Part shown: positions 36,253 to 49,118 of the stretch, one piece after another
Position numbering within the stretch: the first letter of the stretch is position 1
Layout: every line of letters starts with the position of its first letter
Source: Thuidium tamariscinum
Taxonomy: Eukaryota > Streptophyta > Bryopsida > Hypnales > Thuidiaceae
Assembly: GCA_947034885.2 (NCBI GenBank)
Contig: OX344751.2
Span: 186,001 to 250,000 of the forward strand
Length of the DNA: 64,000 nt
Reading direction: 5' to 3'
The notes under the pieces: model-generated
Seen by the model: only the letters and a program-made list of their open reading frames with translations
Databases searched by the model: none
What the model was told of the DNA's origin: nothing
Translations under genes and position numbers: made by a program

Positions 36253-37134
36253 TTCCTAAAGGACAAAGGCATTTTTTGGCATGAAAACTATTCAAAATTG
36301 CCATATTTTCTACTTCCATCCTACAAACCAATTTTTTTTAAGAATCTGACTATGAGATCTTATAAGTCACTTGTCATAGATTATGTAGTAAAAATTTCAT
36401 GAAGTTTGATAGTACTGATTTAAAGATATTAGCATTCAAAGTTGGAATTTTTAAAAAAAAAATTATCACTTGCAATTTTAGATGACTTTGATTGCCATTT
36501 GTGGAATTTTTTTGCACTATGGACTATGAAAACAAACTTGATATTAAACATTTGAATTAATGGTTAGACAATTTTTTTTAAATGAACATTAGATTTTTAT
36601 TTGTTAAAAATTTGTTAAGTAGAAGTAGGTTGAAGATTGAACAAATATTTAATTTTTTAATAGCTTTAAGATGGAATTGAAACACCATAATCCCTATGGT
36701 GAGATTGATCTTACAAACAAACTTGACCCTATCAAAAAAGAATTTGAAAATTTTGAAAAATTGCATTAAAAGGTGAGTTCTAAAAGTTGTTAATTTAAGA
36801 AATTGTTTAGATTACTTGAAATATAAGATTGTCCATAACTTTCTCATTATTAGCTCAAATATAATAATCCAAAGCTTTAGATGTTGAACAAGAGACAATC
36901 TTTGAAAAAAAAAATCTTATTTTTTTGTTTTGCCCAACAAATTGCTTTACAGACTTAGAATGGTATAACTTTTACTCCCAAGCACCAATTGAATTTGAAA
37001 ATATATATTTTCAAAAAACTAATATGATTTCCTATCTTCAAAACAAGTTTCAAGAAATAAAGTCAAAAATTCACATTACACAAGCATGCCCAAAATCCTG
37101 CATATCCATCAAAGGGACTTCAGTCCTTTACGGG
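36253..37134. mobile_element. TTAA-bounded inverted-repeat element, 882 bp (family B)
   Basis: TTAA (36249-36252) precedes TTCCTAAAGGACAAAGG, and the right end CAGTCCTTTACGGG precedes TTAA (37135-37138). It shares interior blocks with the other copies (GAGATCTTATAA near 36355; GATTGTCCATAACTTTCTCA near 36827, inverted). A GGCATTTTTTGGCAT motif sits just inside the left end. Confidence 0.8.
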
Positions 37135-37308
37135 TTAAAATTTTGTTGAATGGAATTGTAAGAGTACATTCTACATGGAAGAAAAAATAATTTACAAATA
37201 GTTCTAAAATGGTATTGAAATATGTCAATTTTAATGTTGAGATCCATTTATACAAGCCCTGTAAACATTTTTTTGAGAAAAATCATAGGAATTTTGTACC
37301 TGGATATA

Positions 37309-37352
37309 TTATTATTATTATTATTACTATTATTATTATTATTATTATTATT
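37309..37352. repeat. ATT trinucleotide microsatellite
   Basis: A nearly perfect ATT run with one ACT interruption, in the intergenic DNA upstream of the JmjC gene. Confidence 0.95.
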
Positions 37353-38400
37353 TTAATATGTTATTTTATGGGGAACACCATATAATTGCTTGCAAAGTAA
37401 GATTCTTCATAAACATTACAGCACTACTACAAATGGAATGAATAATACTTCATGTATGAACATAAATTTATTCTATGAAACAATATTGGAATTGCAAGCA
37501 TATGAACATCTCCAAACTTTTGTTTGACCTAAAAATAGAAAATGGTCCAATAACCCTTCAAAGCATATGAAGGCAAAATTTGTCCTTATTTTATAAATTT
37601 TCAAATTAGAGGGATTGAAAAAAGTGTCATTTCATTCCATTTTAAACTAATTTATTGCAACAAGAGATGTCTACATACTTAAAACACTTTTTTCAAAACT
37701 AATATATATTTAATATTAAAAATTAAAATTAATCCAAAACCCTAAATTGCTTTTGATGTTTCTATGACCACTTGTGTGTTAGTCTATTGTATAGAGTAGG
37801 TGCATCTACACAGTTATTTTCACAAATTTGTATTATACTCATACAAGCTGAGGAAAATGCAAAACCAATTTTGTGGGTATCCTAAACCATTTCCTAACAA
37901 GTGCACATCATTTTATTCTGTCCCTACTCTGAAGATCTGACCATCTTGAACAAGAGTTAATTTACCACGGTGTAAGTTACGTCTGCCTTACATTCGATCA
38001 GCCTTTCAAGGCGCGCTTGTAGCACCTCCTATCTTTTAGGAATGCTCAAAGCCGGCTAAAGTTACCTTTCTCTTCCATGCGGGTTTGTTGTTCAGTCGTT
38101 TCAGCTGGATCTGGGTGGATTGGACCCCTCGCTCGGCCTTACCATGTTTTACTAGAGGTGCAATCGAAACAAAAAGCCCCCTAGTTTGGGCCGTGACCAC
38201 CCCTATTTTCAGCACCCCTTAACTAATTTGCGGTCTCTGATCGCAAATATGAATTCAAAATTTGCAAAAAAAAATTTGTGTGAAAAATAAAAAATTACAG
38301 TGTTTTACCCAAGTGGAGAGGAAAAGTGAGAGAGGGGAAACCTGTGAGAGTAGGAATCAGTTGCTGTACATAAGGTTACGCAAACAGAGTGAGTGTTGAG

Positions 38401-38415
38401 AGAGTGAAAGAAAGA

Positions 38416-38461
<46 letters not shown>

Positions 38462-38484
38462 AGGGGTTTAGGGTTTAGGATCTG
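38401..38484 (+). promoter_or_regulatory. GT/GA-rich 5' leader of the JmjC gene
   Basis: A GTGTGTG stretch runs into an uninterrupted GA run (about 38427-38458), ending ~25 bp before the start codon at 38485. GA/TC tracts in 5' UTRs and around transcription starts are common in land plants. The exact transcription start cannot be read from sequence. Confidence 0.6.
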
Positions 38485-41400
38485 ATGTTGCAGAGGATGA
38501 GGATGATGCCATCACCGTTGCAGAGCATCTGCAGGAAGGCGATGGCCATGGCGACGGGGAACAACAACCAGTGTTTCTCCTTTGGATCGGTTCAGGCTGC
38601 TGCTACCCCTCCCCATGCATCCCACAACAGGGCCATTCCAGTGTCCGTGGCGCCCGCAGTGGAGGACTTCGTTCATGGCTGCTATGAGGTGCGAATTTTG
38701 GGCTCGTGGTGTGCGTTTGCTAGTATTTCTGGAACTTGATTTGGGTCGACATCGACTTCGAGTTTTAGGGCGCTTTGATTGATCTGGATTCAAAACATTT
38801 GCAGTGTATGGGCAGATGGATCATACCTCGTTGTGCGAATGCTCATATACTACAGTTGTAGAGCGGTTCTTTTTGCGCTTTTTGGGGATTCTTGCTTGTG
38901 TAATTGTTACACCTACATCTCAGATAACTCTCCCCAGGAAGTCTTGAATGTAAACTAAGCTTTGGACTGCAATTTGGATTGAATGAGGATGGAGAGGTCG
39001 TATACTTTCTGTTTTGAAGAAATACAGTTGCGCAAGGTAGGGATATATTAACGAAAACCAAATTCACATCAATCCATAACCTAAAGTGGGTGACAATCCC
39101 AGGCCTTGGACTTATAAGAAGCAGGGCGTCCTGTTTTTCTCGATGGGTTTATCTGTAATGACGAGTTCGTTCTCTGAATATTGCGGGGGTTGTAGGCACA
39201 AACGCCTTTGGTGATCCAAGGCGCAATGGATACATGGGCATCGAGGAAGTGGACTCCTGAGTTTCTCAGGGATACCTTCGGGCATTTGAATGTTCCTGTT
39301 GAACTTAGCTTTTGGAACGAGGAAGAAGGGCGGTGGGGAGATTATCGGGATCTTTACAAGGAACACGTGACCCATGCTAGCTCTAAGGAGTATTTTATGC
39401 CTCACCAACCTAGTAAGATACTTTCTGTACTCAGCACTTTCAGCTTGCTGAGAATTCTCTTGGCAACTAACATAAATTTCTGGAAACGTTATAGAAAACT
39501 ATTTTCCGAACGACGAAACTGGATCTCTACGATCTCTACTGCCTGTTGTTGTTGCTAGGCTATATGCATGAATTATTTCGGAGGGTACTTAGTCGTTATT
39601 ATCGATCTTGCAAATGTAGTTTTTTATGCTTATTCAACATTACTGTATGCTCTTGTCAACATCAACGTCACTGCTGCTCTGAATCCCCAGAACAGGGTTG
39701 TGCATAGTTTTACGATTTTGCTTTGTTGGCTCTATAACTGGACCCACGAGGCCCAGGCTTATAATCTAGAGTCACGATACTTTGTCATGGATGGATGCGC
39801 AGTGTCGTTGAGTGACTTCATCGAAATATTCATGTGCAAAAGAGGGAACCCGTCCTCGTCATCGCCGCTCATTGGTTACGTGGCACAACATCAGCTACTC
39901 ACTGAAGTTCCTGAAATGGCAAATGGCATCCCGTAAGAGTAAGCCTTCCTTGACTATCGTTGCCATGTAGAATTACTCCGAATTGTACGAATGAGTTCTC
40001 TTTCTTAGATTTATGTGGGGAATTTGAAAGGGTCCGTGTACATCTAGCGAGCGAGGGATTCCAAGAAGAGTCCAGTCTTTTTCGAGGTCGGATCTCAACC
40101 TGCCAAAAAATCCCTGTTCTTTTGAGCTCCTACAAGTTAGTTATGATGAACTGAGTCGTGGGCCTTCCTGTCTGGTTGCGGCAGGGACCCTGATTACGTA
40201 AAAGCACAGCGAGAAGTTTATCAGAGAAATATATGGTTGGGACCTGCTGGCACCATTTCTCCACTACATTTTGATCCATATCATAACATTCTGGCACAGG
40301 TAGATCGTCGCATTCACTCATGACTTCACGTAGATTCGTTCTGAAACACTTGATAGCATTAACTGTGGTGAGCTGGCCTCATAAAGTTTTCACTTGAATC
40401 CTACGCAGATCTGGGGGACAAAGCACATCCGGCTTTATGGTCCCCATGAGAGCTCAAAGCTCTACCCTTTCACATCGAACATGTTCCTCCGCAATACTTC
40501 CCAGGTGCCAAACTCACCCTTATCACGGACTACCGGTACTGCTCTGGCCATTTCGTTGAGCTAGCTAGATGTGGCTAATTTACGTTATGAGCAGGCTTTC
40601 ATGCTCGTTCATGCAACATCGCATGATCATCTGATTGCTGACCTTTGGTGGGAGTGCCTTTTAGGTATGAAATTTATGCTAGGTTATTTACCGGGGAATG
40701 ATGCTTGAAGTAATGAGTTAACGTTGGTCTCCAACTGGGGAACATGGTTGATGAGACGGCTCACCGTATATATGCGATGCATCAGTGACACAAGCTGTTG
40801 AATGTGAATTGTATTAGGTGAATCCGGAAGACGAATTAAATACGAGCAAGAAATGGCCCGAGTTTCAGAAAGCTCAGTGCTGGAGCTGTCAGCTGCGGGC
40901 GGGTGAGATGCTGTACATCCCCCTCAAGTGGTAAGTCCATGGCTTCTAACTTCTTTTTTCCAGCACCACATCTATGTCAGCATCTCTGCAAGGCCAGAAG
41001 CTCTTGATGACAGTGATAAGTGCGGTTTTTTAAAACAAAACAATAAGAGGATAAATTAACCAGCATGTGTAGTGAACCAGTTTCGTTAGGGCATCCTCAA
41101 TAGACTCCAGAACTAAAACCGCCAAATGTAACTGTAACTTTTCACTGCTTTGTAGTTAGAACATGAAAGTTCTATCATTGCGCATTCAAAAGTACTTTGA
41201 ATATTTACAAGAAAACTCAAACTTAGACATTGGATAATGAAGTAAATAACATCAAAAGTTAGCTAAAAGACCGAAAGACCAAAATTATAGTGGTCTGGGA
41301 AAATCACGGTTACCAATGCACATTTCACTCCAATTTGGGGGGGTTGGTTTCAAGTGGATTGTTTTCTTTATCCAGTGTCTAAATTTGAGTTTTGTTGTAT

Positions 41401-41616
41401 TTATTCAAAGTACTGTTGAATGGGCTTGCAATGGTATGCAATGATAGAAATTTCAAGTTCTAATTACAAAGCAGTGAAAAGGTGGGAGTTATATTTGGCG
41501 GGGCAGTTGTACGAACCACCTGACAAATGCTCTAGCATATTGACCTGACCTTGTTCAGGTGGCATTTCGTGAGGGCAGAGAGTACCAGTCTCTCGGCAAG
41601 CTTTTGGTGGCTTTGA
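38485..41616 (+). CDS. JmjC-domain 2-oxoglutarate/Fe(II) dioxygenase, KDM8/JMJD5 (JMJ30-like) type
   Basis: Seven exons, 38485-38688, 39196-39412, 39770-39932, 40185-40299, 40409-40504, 40818-40930 and 41559-41616, join in frame to 321 residues ending at TGA 41614-41616. After a Met- and Arg-rich N-terminus (possibly a targeting sequence; inferred) come PLVIQGAMDTWASRKWT, YVAQHQLL, WLGPAGTISPLHFDPYHN, KHIRLYGPHESSKLYP, FLRNTSQVNPED, GEMLYIPLKWWHFVR and SFWWL, the order seen in KDM8/JMJD5 and Arabidopsis JMJ30. The HxD pair in LHFDP and the distal His in WWHFVR are the expected iron ligands, and the K of TKHIRLY fits the 2-oxoglutarate site. The substrate is not settled for plants (histone demethylation or protein hydroxylation are claimed for the family). 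Exon 2 has ~30 residues (SFWNEEEGRWGDY onward) absent from my recollection of JMJ30; whether the whole exon is used should be confirmed by cDNA. Confidence 0.9.
41089..41532. mobile_element. Inverted-repeat MITE inside the last JmjC intron
   Basis: Two arms, about 41110-41235 and 41375-41520, are inverted copies (CTTTTCACTGCTTTGTAGTT and its mirror near 41465). The outer ends GGGCATCC and (reverse complement) GAGCATTT resemble the GAGCATCC terminus of the Harbinger-type MITE at 2447. The element makes up most of the 628-bp intron and ends only 26 bp before the final exon. The target duplication is not clean (TTA versus TAG). Confidence 0.7.
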
Positions 41617-42605
41617 TGAATCATCTAACTTCGACTAAGCTTGTGCATACTGAGTGTACTGTTTCAACTGCTTGACGCCGATGCCGTATGAGACCGGCTT
41701 CTGTAGTTGATTTGAGAAGAGGGAGGTAAGCTTAGTGGGAGGTCGACAATTTCTTTCAATGGTCATATGTTTTCCTTTCGGAGAGACACTGCTCTCACGC
41801 CATGCTATGCAGTAGTATGGAATAGTGCAACACTCTGCTAATTGCAAGTGTATGCCCCTAATAGAAATTTATAATTTTCATTTGTGTCCGTTTTTTTTAA
41901 TATATAATCCCCAGTATAGTCCTTAGTGTTACTTTTCTTTTTGAACCATAGTCTCATTCTCATTGTACCAAACATCATTTCTACACCTTTGAAGTTTGAA
42001 CCATTGTTCAATCTCTACCCTTGAACATGCTAAGGTGTATTGTGAACATCCAAATTCATTCGTAGTCCAATTGGGAACTTGTTGTGGGACCTAATTGTGC
42101 CCTATTGCATTCTAATATAGTGGAAATTGCAAAGGGTTGTATTATGACTTTTTTAGGGTAGAATTTGGGCTGAAAGGGTTGGAATTGGGTTGAAAAGTCA
42201 CTATTCTATATCTTCAAGGAACACCACCATGTGGTTTAGCTACATGACAATTGGATAATTCATTATTCTAGAATTTGAAGGGGTGCTATTGCAATGTTTA
42301 GGGAGTGTGACCTTTAATTGCCTAGTTAGTGATGGAGGAAATCACCCCTTTCGGCATTGTATCACATCATTTACTTTAACAAATGCAAAAGTGTTCATTA
42401 GAAGTCAATCTATTATGCATAGTTACTTTTTTTTGCACAAAATTTTATTAAGATAATTCATTATATACAATTAAAACAACTTACAAGTCTTTATGTGGTC
42501 AACTTAATGGTATTCTTAGCATATGGGATAGTTGATATGAAATGATGAAGAGATGAGTTCAAAAACACTTAAGAAACAACTAAAATGCAATTGGAAAATG
42601 GTTAA

Positions 42606-43511
42606 CCCCTAAAGGACTAGTTTATCAAATTTGGCTTTGGACAAGTATGTATGAGTAGAGATTTTCATATTTTGGGCCAAAATTTTAATAGAAGGTGGGG
42701 ACAAGGAATATCTTTCATATATACAAAAATTTGGACATTTGGAAATACGAGTCAAAAGATATGGCCTAATATGTTACTTTTTTTTTTGTAACTGGGCAAT
42801 TTTGAAAGATCGCTTTTTCAAAAACAAAAATTTGAAATTATTATTCTTCATTTTTGTATGCATGGAAATCTTTGAATCATTCCATTTTGATCAATGAGTC
42901 AAAAGTTATGAGGTTTTCTTGTTTGTGGGCAATTATGGATTTTCTACACTAAAATAAACTATGAAGTCCTTTACATTAGTCAATTTTCAATATTTTTTGA
43001 AAAAAAAACCCGTGTAGGATGAAGATTGTTTATTACAACAATCCAATCATTGGGATTGGCATTTTTCAATTCCTTAATTAAATTCTCAACAATTTTGTAT
43101 TTTATAACATTTGCTATTTCTTTTTACTAACTATTTTCTCCCTATATGTTATACAATTCTAAACAATTTGAAATTTTTTAGACAAGTACCTAACTTGGCC
43201 TCAACAATGAATCCAAAGAGGCACAACCATTTTGGACCATTTTTCATATGATTGTTGCTATTTGAAGTGCAACTACTCTATTTCCCATAGGGTGAAAAGA
43301 AATGATTTTTAAGCATTCAAATGCTAATATCTTTCAATGTACATGGTGAAAAACTCTAAATTTTTTTTGTAAATGTACTCAAACCAATTTGTTATAAGAT
43401 CCTACGGTTATAAATCTCAAAAAACGTTTTAAGAAAAAAAATTGGCATTGGTACTAGAAATGGCTGCTTTTGACCATTTTTAGAGTGAACATTGTCAAAG
43501 AATTTAAAGCG
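42606..43511. mobile_element. TTAA-bounded inverted-repeat element, 906 bp (family B)
   Basis: TTAA (42602-42605) precedes CCCCTAAAGGACTAG and the diverged right end GAATTTAAAGCG precedes TTAA (43512-43515). The interior (for example ATAAGATCCTACGGTTATAA near 43400, CACCATTTTTCATATG-like blocks) matches the copy at 5907 in opposite orientation. Confidence 0.78.
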
Positions 43512-45344
43512 TTAAGATGCAATTAGAAAACAACTAGAAAATGACTAAAATGTGACTAGAATGAAATTAGAATGTGACTAAGATTCAACTTATGTACAAC
43601 AAAAGAATGACTAGAATGCAATTAAGAAATAACTATTTGTCATTTTACAGTTGTTGCATCTTAGTCATTTCCTAGTTTTTTTTTGCAACTACAAATTGAC
43701 ATGGTGGATTCTATAGAGCATAGACTTATCTACAACGACAATTGTAATGAATAATGAATGTAAAATAACTCACATTCATCTTAAATTTGAACTCTAGTAC
43801 AACCTTCCTAATCTTGCTCTTCATTCTATGATTGCTTTGTGACTAAAACAATTTCTATACTTCATTCTACAACTACTTTGTAGCAAAAACAATGTTGTAA
43901 TGATTTGAAACAATGATGTATAACAATGGGAGTTGATTTGGTACAAATTAAGAAGTCTAAAGTCACACAATTATAATTGTATAGGACACTTAGTTGAATT
44001 TTAGTTGGTTGTAGAGAATAGGTTTTTCTTCTGGTGAATCTTCTTCAATTTGTACCTACAAAGTGTACAAGTGCCTTCAACTCGTCTTACAACAAGATGT
44101 TATTCTTCAAGACCTTTCAAAAATAGATTTTGGAAAAAATTTAAAAACTACACTTTAAGTGACATTGACCATCAACTTGACAATAAAGAAATTAAATAAA
44201 AGATATGAAGGCAAATACAAAGATGTCTACATCAAAGCCCTTCCTTTGTAGATGACTTTTGAAAGCATAGAAACATGTCAATAAGGCACAAATGCTTATA
44301 GTAGGATAGTCACAATGTAGATAACAAAAAAAATCTAACAAGCATTTCAAGTGAGTGCTATAGATGAGTATATAAAAACACCATTATTTCAAAATGATCC
44401 TTTTGCAATTGGAGAAAAACAATTTGACAAGGAAGCTCATATAGATATAGATAGAGAGATAGAAAGATAGAGAGATAGAGAGAGATGAGACCATTCAAGA
44501 TACAATCATGCAAGATTGTTTCAAAGTTGTTGATATTGCATCATCAAATTGAAACAATTCTTTTTGGGAACAAAAATTCCAAAACATATGAACTAGTTAA
44601 AGAAAATTTCAACTTTTTTTTCCCTTACTACAAGTTCTTGTAGAAAAAAACACTTCTAGAAAAAATCATGACCAAAACAATAAAATTGAAACTAAGAAGT
44701 ATTGTTTGATTATGTTTTTTGATCTTGTTGTCCCACTTAAAATTTGGTGTTGAATTTTGTTGATTTAGACAATGATTTTTTTTTAATATAAAAAGTTGCA
44801 GCTACTATGTCAACAACAACTATATTGGTGTTTAAACATAAGATCTTTTATTTGCAAACCACATTCTTCAACCAACACACCATTGTTGAATTAACATGTA
44901 TATGTATAAAAAACAAATTTTTATTTTTAAAATTTATTGAATTTCTATCATTGAATTTCTATTGATTTGGTCATAAAAAATTTTAGAGTGCTTGAATCAA
45001 CTTATGGTGTCTTTGAAAAACATTGTCAAATTGACCAAGTTGTGAATGCTAGTGCCTAGAACAACATAAAACTATTGATTTTTTTGTAAGTTTCAAGCAA
45101 ATTGAATGAAAAAAATTACATATAATAAACAAAAAAGATAAAATTTTGACCTAAATTTTTTTAGAAGGCAACTAGCTATGGTTTTGGTACAAATTCCAAC
45201 AATTGAAATTCCAACAACAATTGCTCCAAAAAGTCAAGTACTGTACATTGGAGAGAATATAGCCATCCTAAGAAGGTCAAATGCCAAAATGTAGTAATAT
45301 GATTAACTTTGTTAAATTGGTGATATTCCAAGAAAATGGCATAA

Positions 45345-45620
45345 ACATTCCATTAAAATGACACATTACTCCATTAAAATGGCACATGGAATGTCTACTT
45401 GAAGAAAATCTATAGAAAATGGTGGTCTTGGCATGTATGTTTGTGAGTGGAGAATGTAGAATGTAGCTATCACATAATTGGAATTCAACATAAGATACAA
45501 TAGCCAGCTATATACGTAACACACCTTCCTCTACTTCTAGGCCTCCATGTTAGAATGGCACATAGAATATATCAAAATGGCATATGGAATACTGCCATTT
45601 AAATGAAATTGACCATTAAT
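45345..45620. repeat. Short dispersed repeats, ATTAAAATG(G)CACATGGAATG-like
   Basis: Variants occur at about 45350, 45372, 45556 and 45575 (ATTAAAATGACACATTACTC, ATTAAAATGGCACATGGAAT, AATGGCACATAGAATATATC, AAATGGCATATGGAATACTG). A related phrase occurs in the fold-back arms near 20880. The unit and boundary are unclear. Confidence 0.4.
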
Positions 45621-46098
45621 GTAGTGAGCTATAGTCTGTACATTTTTTCTCTTATGCACTTTGATTTTTTTCATTGTGAGTAAGCAAGGTGCTATAACTT
45701 AAAAATAATATACATCAATTCAACAAATAACCTTCATGAACATTCCAAGTTTATATCCATGCTATTCGTTTTTGAACTCTTTAAATTTTTTCCAACTAGG
45801 GCTAAATATTAGAAGCCTAAACTCCATTAATCAACATCCTACATATCATCATCGAAATTCTAGAAGTTCAAAATGACAAACCACTTTCAATCCAACAATC
45901 ACCTCTTTGATTCTCCTTGCCTACCATTTAGAGCCATTTAGCAAGTTTGTATAGACCTCCTTGCCATATCTTTTTATCCCCCCATCTCTCACACATCTCC
46001 CTACCCTTTACCAAACAACTAACTCCTCTAATCCTTGCATCCACCTTTCTCCTCTCCTACATCACTCCATCATCTTCTCCCTTCCAACCACTCTTCTC

Positions 46099-46670
46099 AT
46101 AAGAGGATTTTTGGGCCCCCAGAAGACCGTTTCAGGGGTGTTCCCTAAAATTGTTCCCACTGCTACAGACTAGCCCCCTGCTGGTCTGAATTTTGGAATT
46201 CCGAAAAAAAAAATTAAAATTTTTTTTTCCAAAAAACTTTAGAATGTACTAAAGAGCGAAAAAATGATTTTAAAAAATATTTTAAAAATATTTAATAATT
46301 AATTAAAATTAAACAAAAATTAGTATTTTCTGACATGGCAGTCACTCGACCACATCAGCATCGCCATAAGAGGTTTTCTTCCATAGTTGAGAGACTGCGA
46401 GTTCTCGGACTGTGGAAACTTGCTACAGCAGCTGATCTACAGTGATTTGCAGCTGATCTACAGTGATCTGATGTGGCACAGAGACTACCACATCAGATAA
46501 TAATATTTTATTAAATTTTTTAAAAAAATTATTATATTTTTTTATTTTTTTATTTTTTTTATTTTTTTTATTTTTTTTTAATATTTTTTTATTTTGATCA
46601 ACAGGGCTGGTTCATAGAAATGGGGAACGAGGCTGAAACAGTCTCCCAACACCCCCAAAAAACCTCTTAT
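46099..46670. mobile_element. Probable TIR element with ATAAGAGG ends, 572 bp
   Basis: The left end ATAAGAGGATTTTTGGG and the right end (reverse complement ATAAGAGGTTTTTTGGGG) are inverted copies that extend imperfectly through GTTTCAG and GTTCCC. The ends are GC-rich and the middle is an extreme A/T stretch (about 46500-46590). Another copy of ATAAGAGGTTTTC lies inside at about 46366. No target duplication is obvious and no protein is encoded. Confidence 0.55.
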
Positions 46671-48016
46671 GATTCCCAGAGTTCCCAGTGCATTCCCAAC
46701 GTCCGGGAACTCGCAGTCTTGTACAGGAGCTGAAAATCTTCTTATGTCTTCCTCACCCCTCATCTCTCTCCTACAACCCTTCTCCCCTTGCGACTCCCTG
46801 TCACTTCCTTGAGTCCTTATTAATACCATTCAATGACCTTTCAACAGACATACCTAATCTATTGCTCTTGAAGGTAAAAACACTTAAATCCATTTTATAT
46901 CCATTCATGTACCCTATACTTTACTAAATCTATTTTTCAAAAGAATAATTGAATTATTTGTTTCCTATATTATCAATAATTCAGTATTAATTTTGTCAAA
47001 ATTTAGTGAACCACCTATATATTAATTTTAGTAGTCTTGTGAGTGCTACTTTGAAAATTCATAGAATGTACATGCTACATTCAAAAAATCTATTTTAAAA
47101 AAATTCATGATTTTCAATTGTTAAAACCACAAAAAATAATTCTACAAAAGGTGCCTCCAATTATCTTGAATTGCTTATTTTGATAGTTTTGGGTGTTTCT
47201 ATAGTTCTCAACATGGCAATGAAGTTAATCTTCTTCTTGTTGCATTATAATATTTCTTAAAGCAAAATGAAACTCCTTGACAAGCAAGACTTTTGTTCTT
47301 GAGCTCCAATCTTTAGACAACACCCAACAAATAGCAACTATAGGCGTTTGAATCAACAAAAAAATTATAAATACAAACACCACAAAAGGACTTGCAACAA
47401 CAAAAAATTACGAGAAAAATTATCAATGAAGATGAAGACTTATTAAAATCTTTTTAACTCCATGTCATACCCTTCAAGTTACCTTGATGCAATTGTAAAC
47501 AACACAAAGGTGAATTGGTGTCAAGGGCGTTGTTCCAAAGAAAGAGATGAGGAAAAAGATCCTACATTTATTGTTATATCAGTATGTAGGTTGACTATTT
47601 TTGGATCCAAGTTGATGTTCATGTACTAATTTGCATATTTATGGGCTTTATGATTGCCTTTGGTTTGACTTTTGCACCTATATAATGCCAATGAACTATC
47701 CACCATTATTTATTTATTTTTGGCAACTTCAATGAGTCTTTTATGGGCTATTCCAAGTTATTGATAGGAAATGTTGTTAACAATTTCTATGGCATGACTA
47801 AATTTTTTTGACAATTTGGTACAAACAACACTATGATCTACAACTTACGTTTTCATTTATTGTTGAATATCTAAAATTTCACCACTCATTTAATTTCATT
47901 TTATAGCATTTTAGTAGAAACAACTCATAATTACTTAAAGAACAAGGCAAATTTTTTATTAATTAATTTGTACCAAAGTTGCTAGTGTAGCATAACAATA
48001 TTATAAGTAAAGAGTC

Positions 48017-48242
48017 CACTCCAAGAGAAAGGGGTGTTTTTAATTGAGTTCTTAAGTATAATCCTGGACATAAGATTATTAGTAATGACCTTGAAGAAGA
48101 TTTTTAATAAAAAATTATTAGAAATATATATGTTTCTAGTAAAACTTCATTGAAAATCTCCTTGAAGGTCATTTATTTTAATCTTCTATCCAGGACTAAA
48201 TTTAAAAATTAACTCAGTTAAAACGCCCTTTTCCTTTTGGTG
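48017..48242. mobile_element. CACTA-type fold-back MITE, 226 bp, diverged
   Basis: Termini CACTCCAAGAGAAAGGGGTG and CCTTTTGGTGG are mutated CACTA ends. The flanks GTC (48014-48016) and GCC (48243-48245) are a near-match duplication. The interior (TTAAGTATAATCCTGGACAT and its inverse) is the same fold-back as the copies at 31.6-36 kb. Confidence 0.75.
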
Positions 48243-49118
48243 GCCTTATGTTAGTTAAAGATCTATGATGTTTTTTATTTGGAAAAGTAATATCTTTCTT
48301 ATTCTTGTTTTAAAAGTCATATTATAATGTATATAGGTACCTTTATACATTTGCTAACATGTCCAAAATGTAAAGCTTCTTTTCAAACAACTTTCTAATA
48401 TGCTTAGTACATAAAGTGCTAATTTTTTAATATAGTCTACTAATGTACTTTGGTTTGAATATAGTATATACATATTAATCTCAAAGTGCCTATAAATGGT
48501 TGAAAGTGGCCATTTTTAAATCTATAAAATTTCAAATGTTACTAGGATACTTTAAAAAGGGGCATATAATATGTCAATTGAAAAAAGAAAATCTACCAAA
48601 CAAGAATAAGTGGTGTAGATATAATTAGGAACTTATTACTAATAATATTTAGAAGTTTGAAGTGCTAATTTTTATTCATAGATAGGTACTACAATAAATG
48701 ACTTCAGTTCTTTTCAATGATATAGCCATTTTCAACTTCTATTATATACAATTTAAGGTTTAAAAAAAGATACCAAGAAATATATTGCATTTCAATTTAA
48801 ATCATGAATTTTGAATCTTAAACTTCATTGGAGAGTGTAGCTGTATCTATCCTACATGTATAGACCATTGCAGATTTGTTATACAAAGCACAAAAAAAAT
48901 CAATCCATAGTGTAATTTTATACTACGCAATAGGCTTTCCATTAATTAATTATGACCATATAACACTAGCTAAACTATTACATACATTAGACAAACAATA
49001 GCTGTGCCTCATGTTGATCATCAAAGTATCCTTTGTTCTCAAAAAAACAAGGGTTGCTATTATATAAGTCTAGGATTGTGAGCCTATAAGCTTGGAAGAT
49101 TATACACCTATAGTATAA

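Larger units (their letters stand above)
32700..38380. other. Intergenic region between the dynein and JmjC genes
   Basis: No gene is supported here. It contains a degenerate family A element (33928-34325), family B elements (34556-35029, 36253-37134), two CACTA-type MITEs and an ATT run. The stretch from about 37900 becomes less AT-rich and probably carries the JmjC promoter, though no defined core element can be named. Confidence 0.75.
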
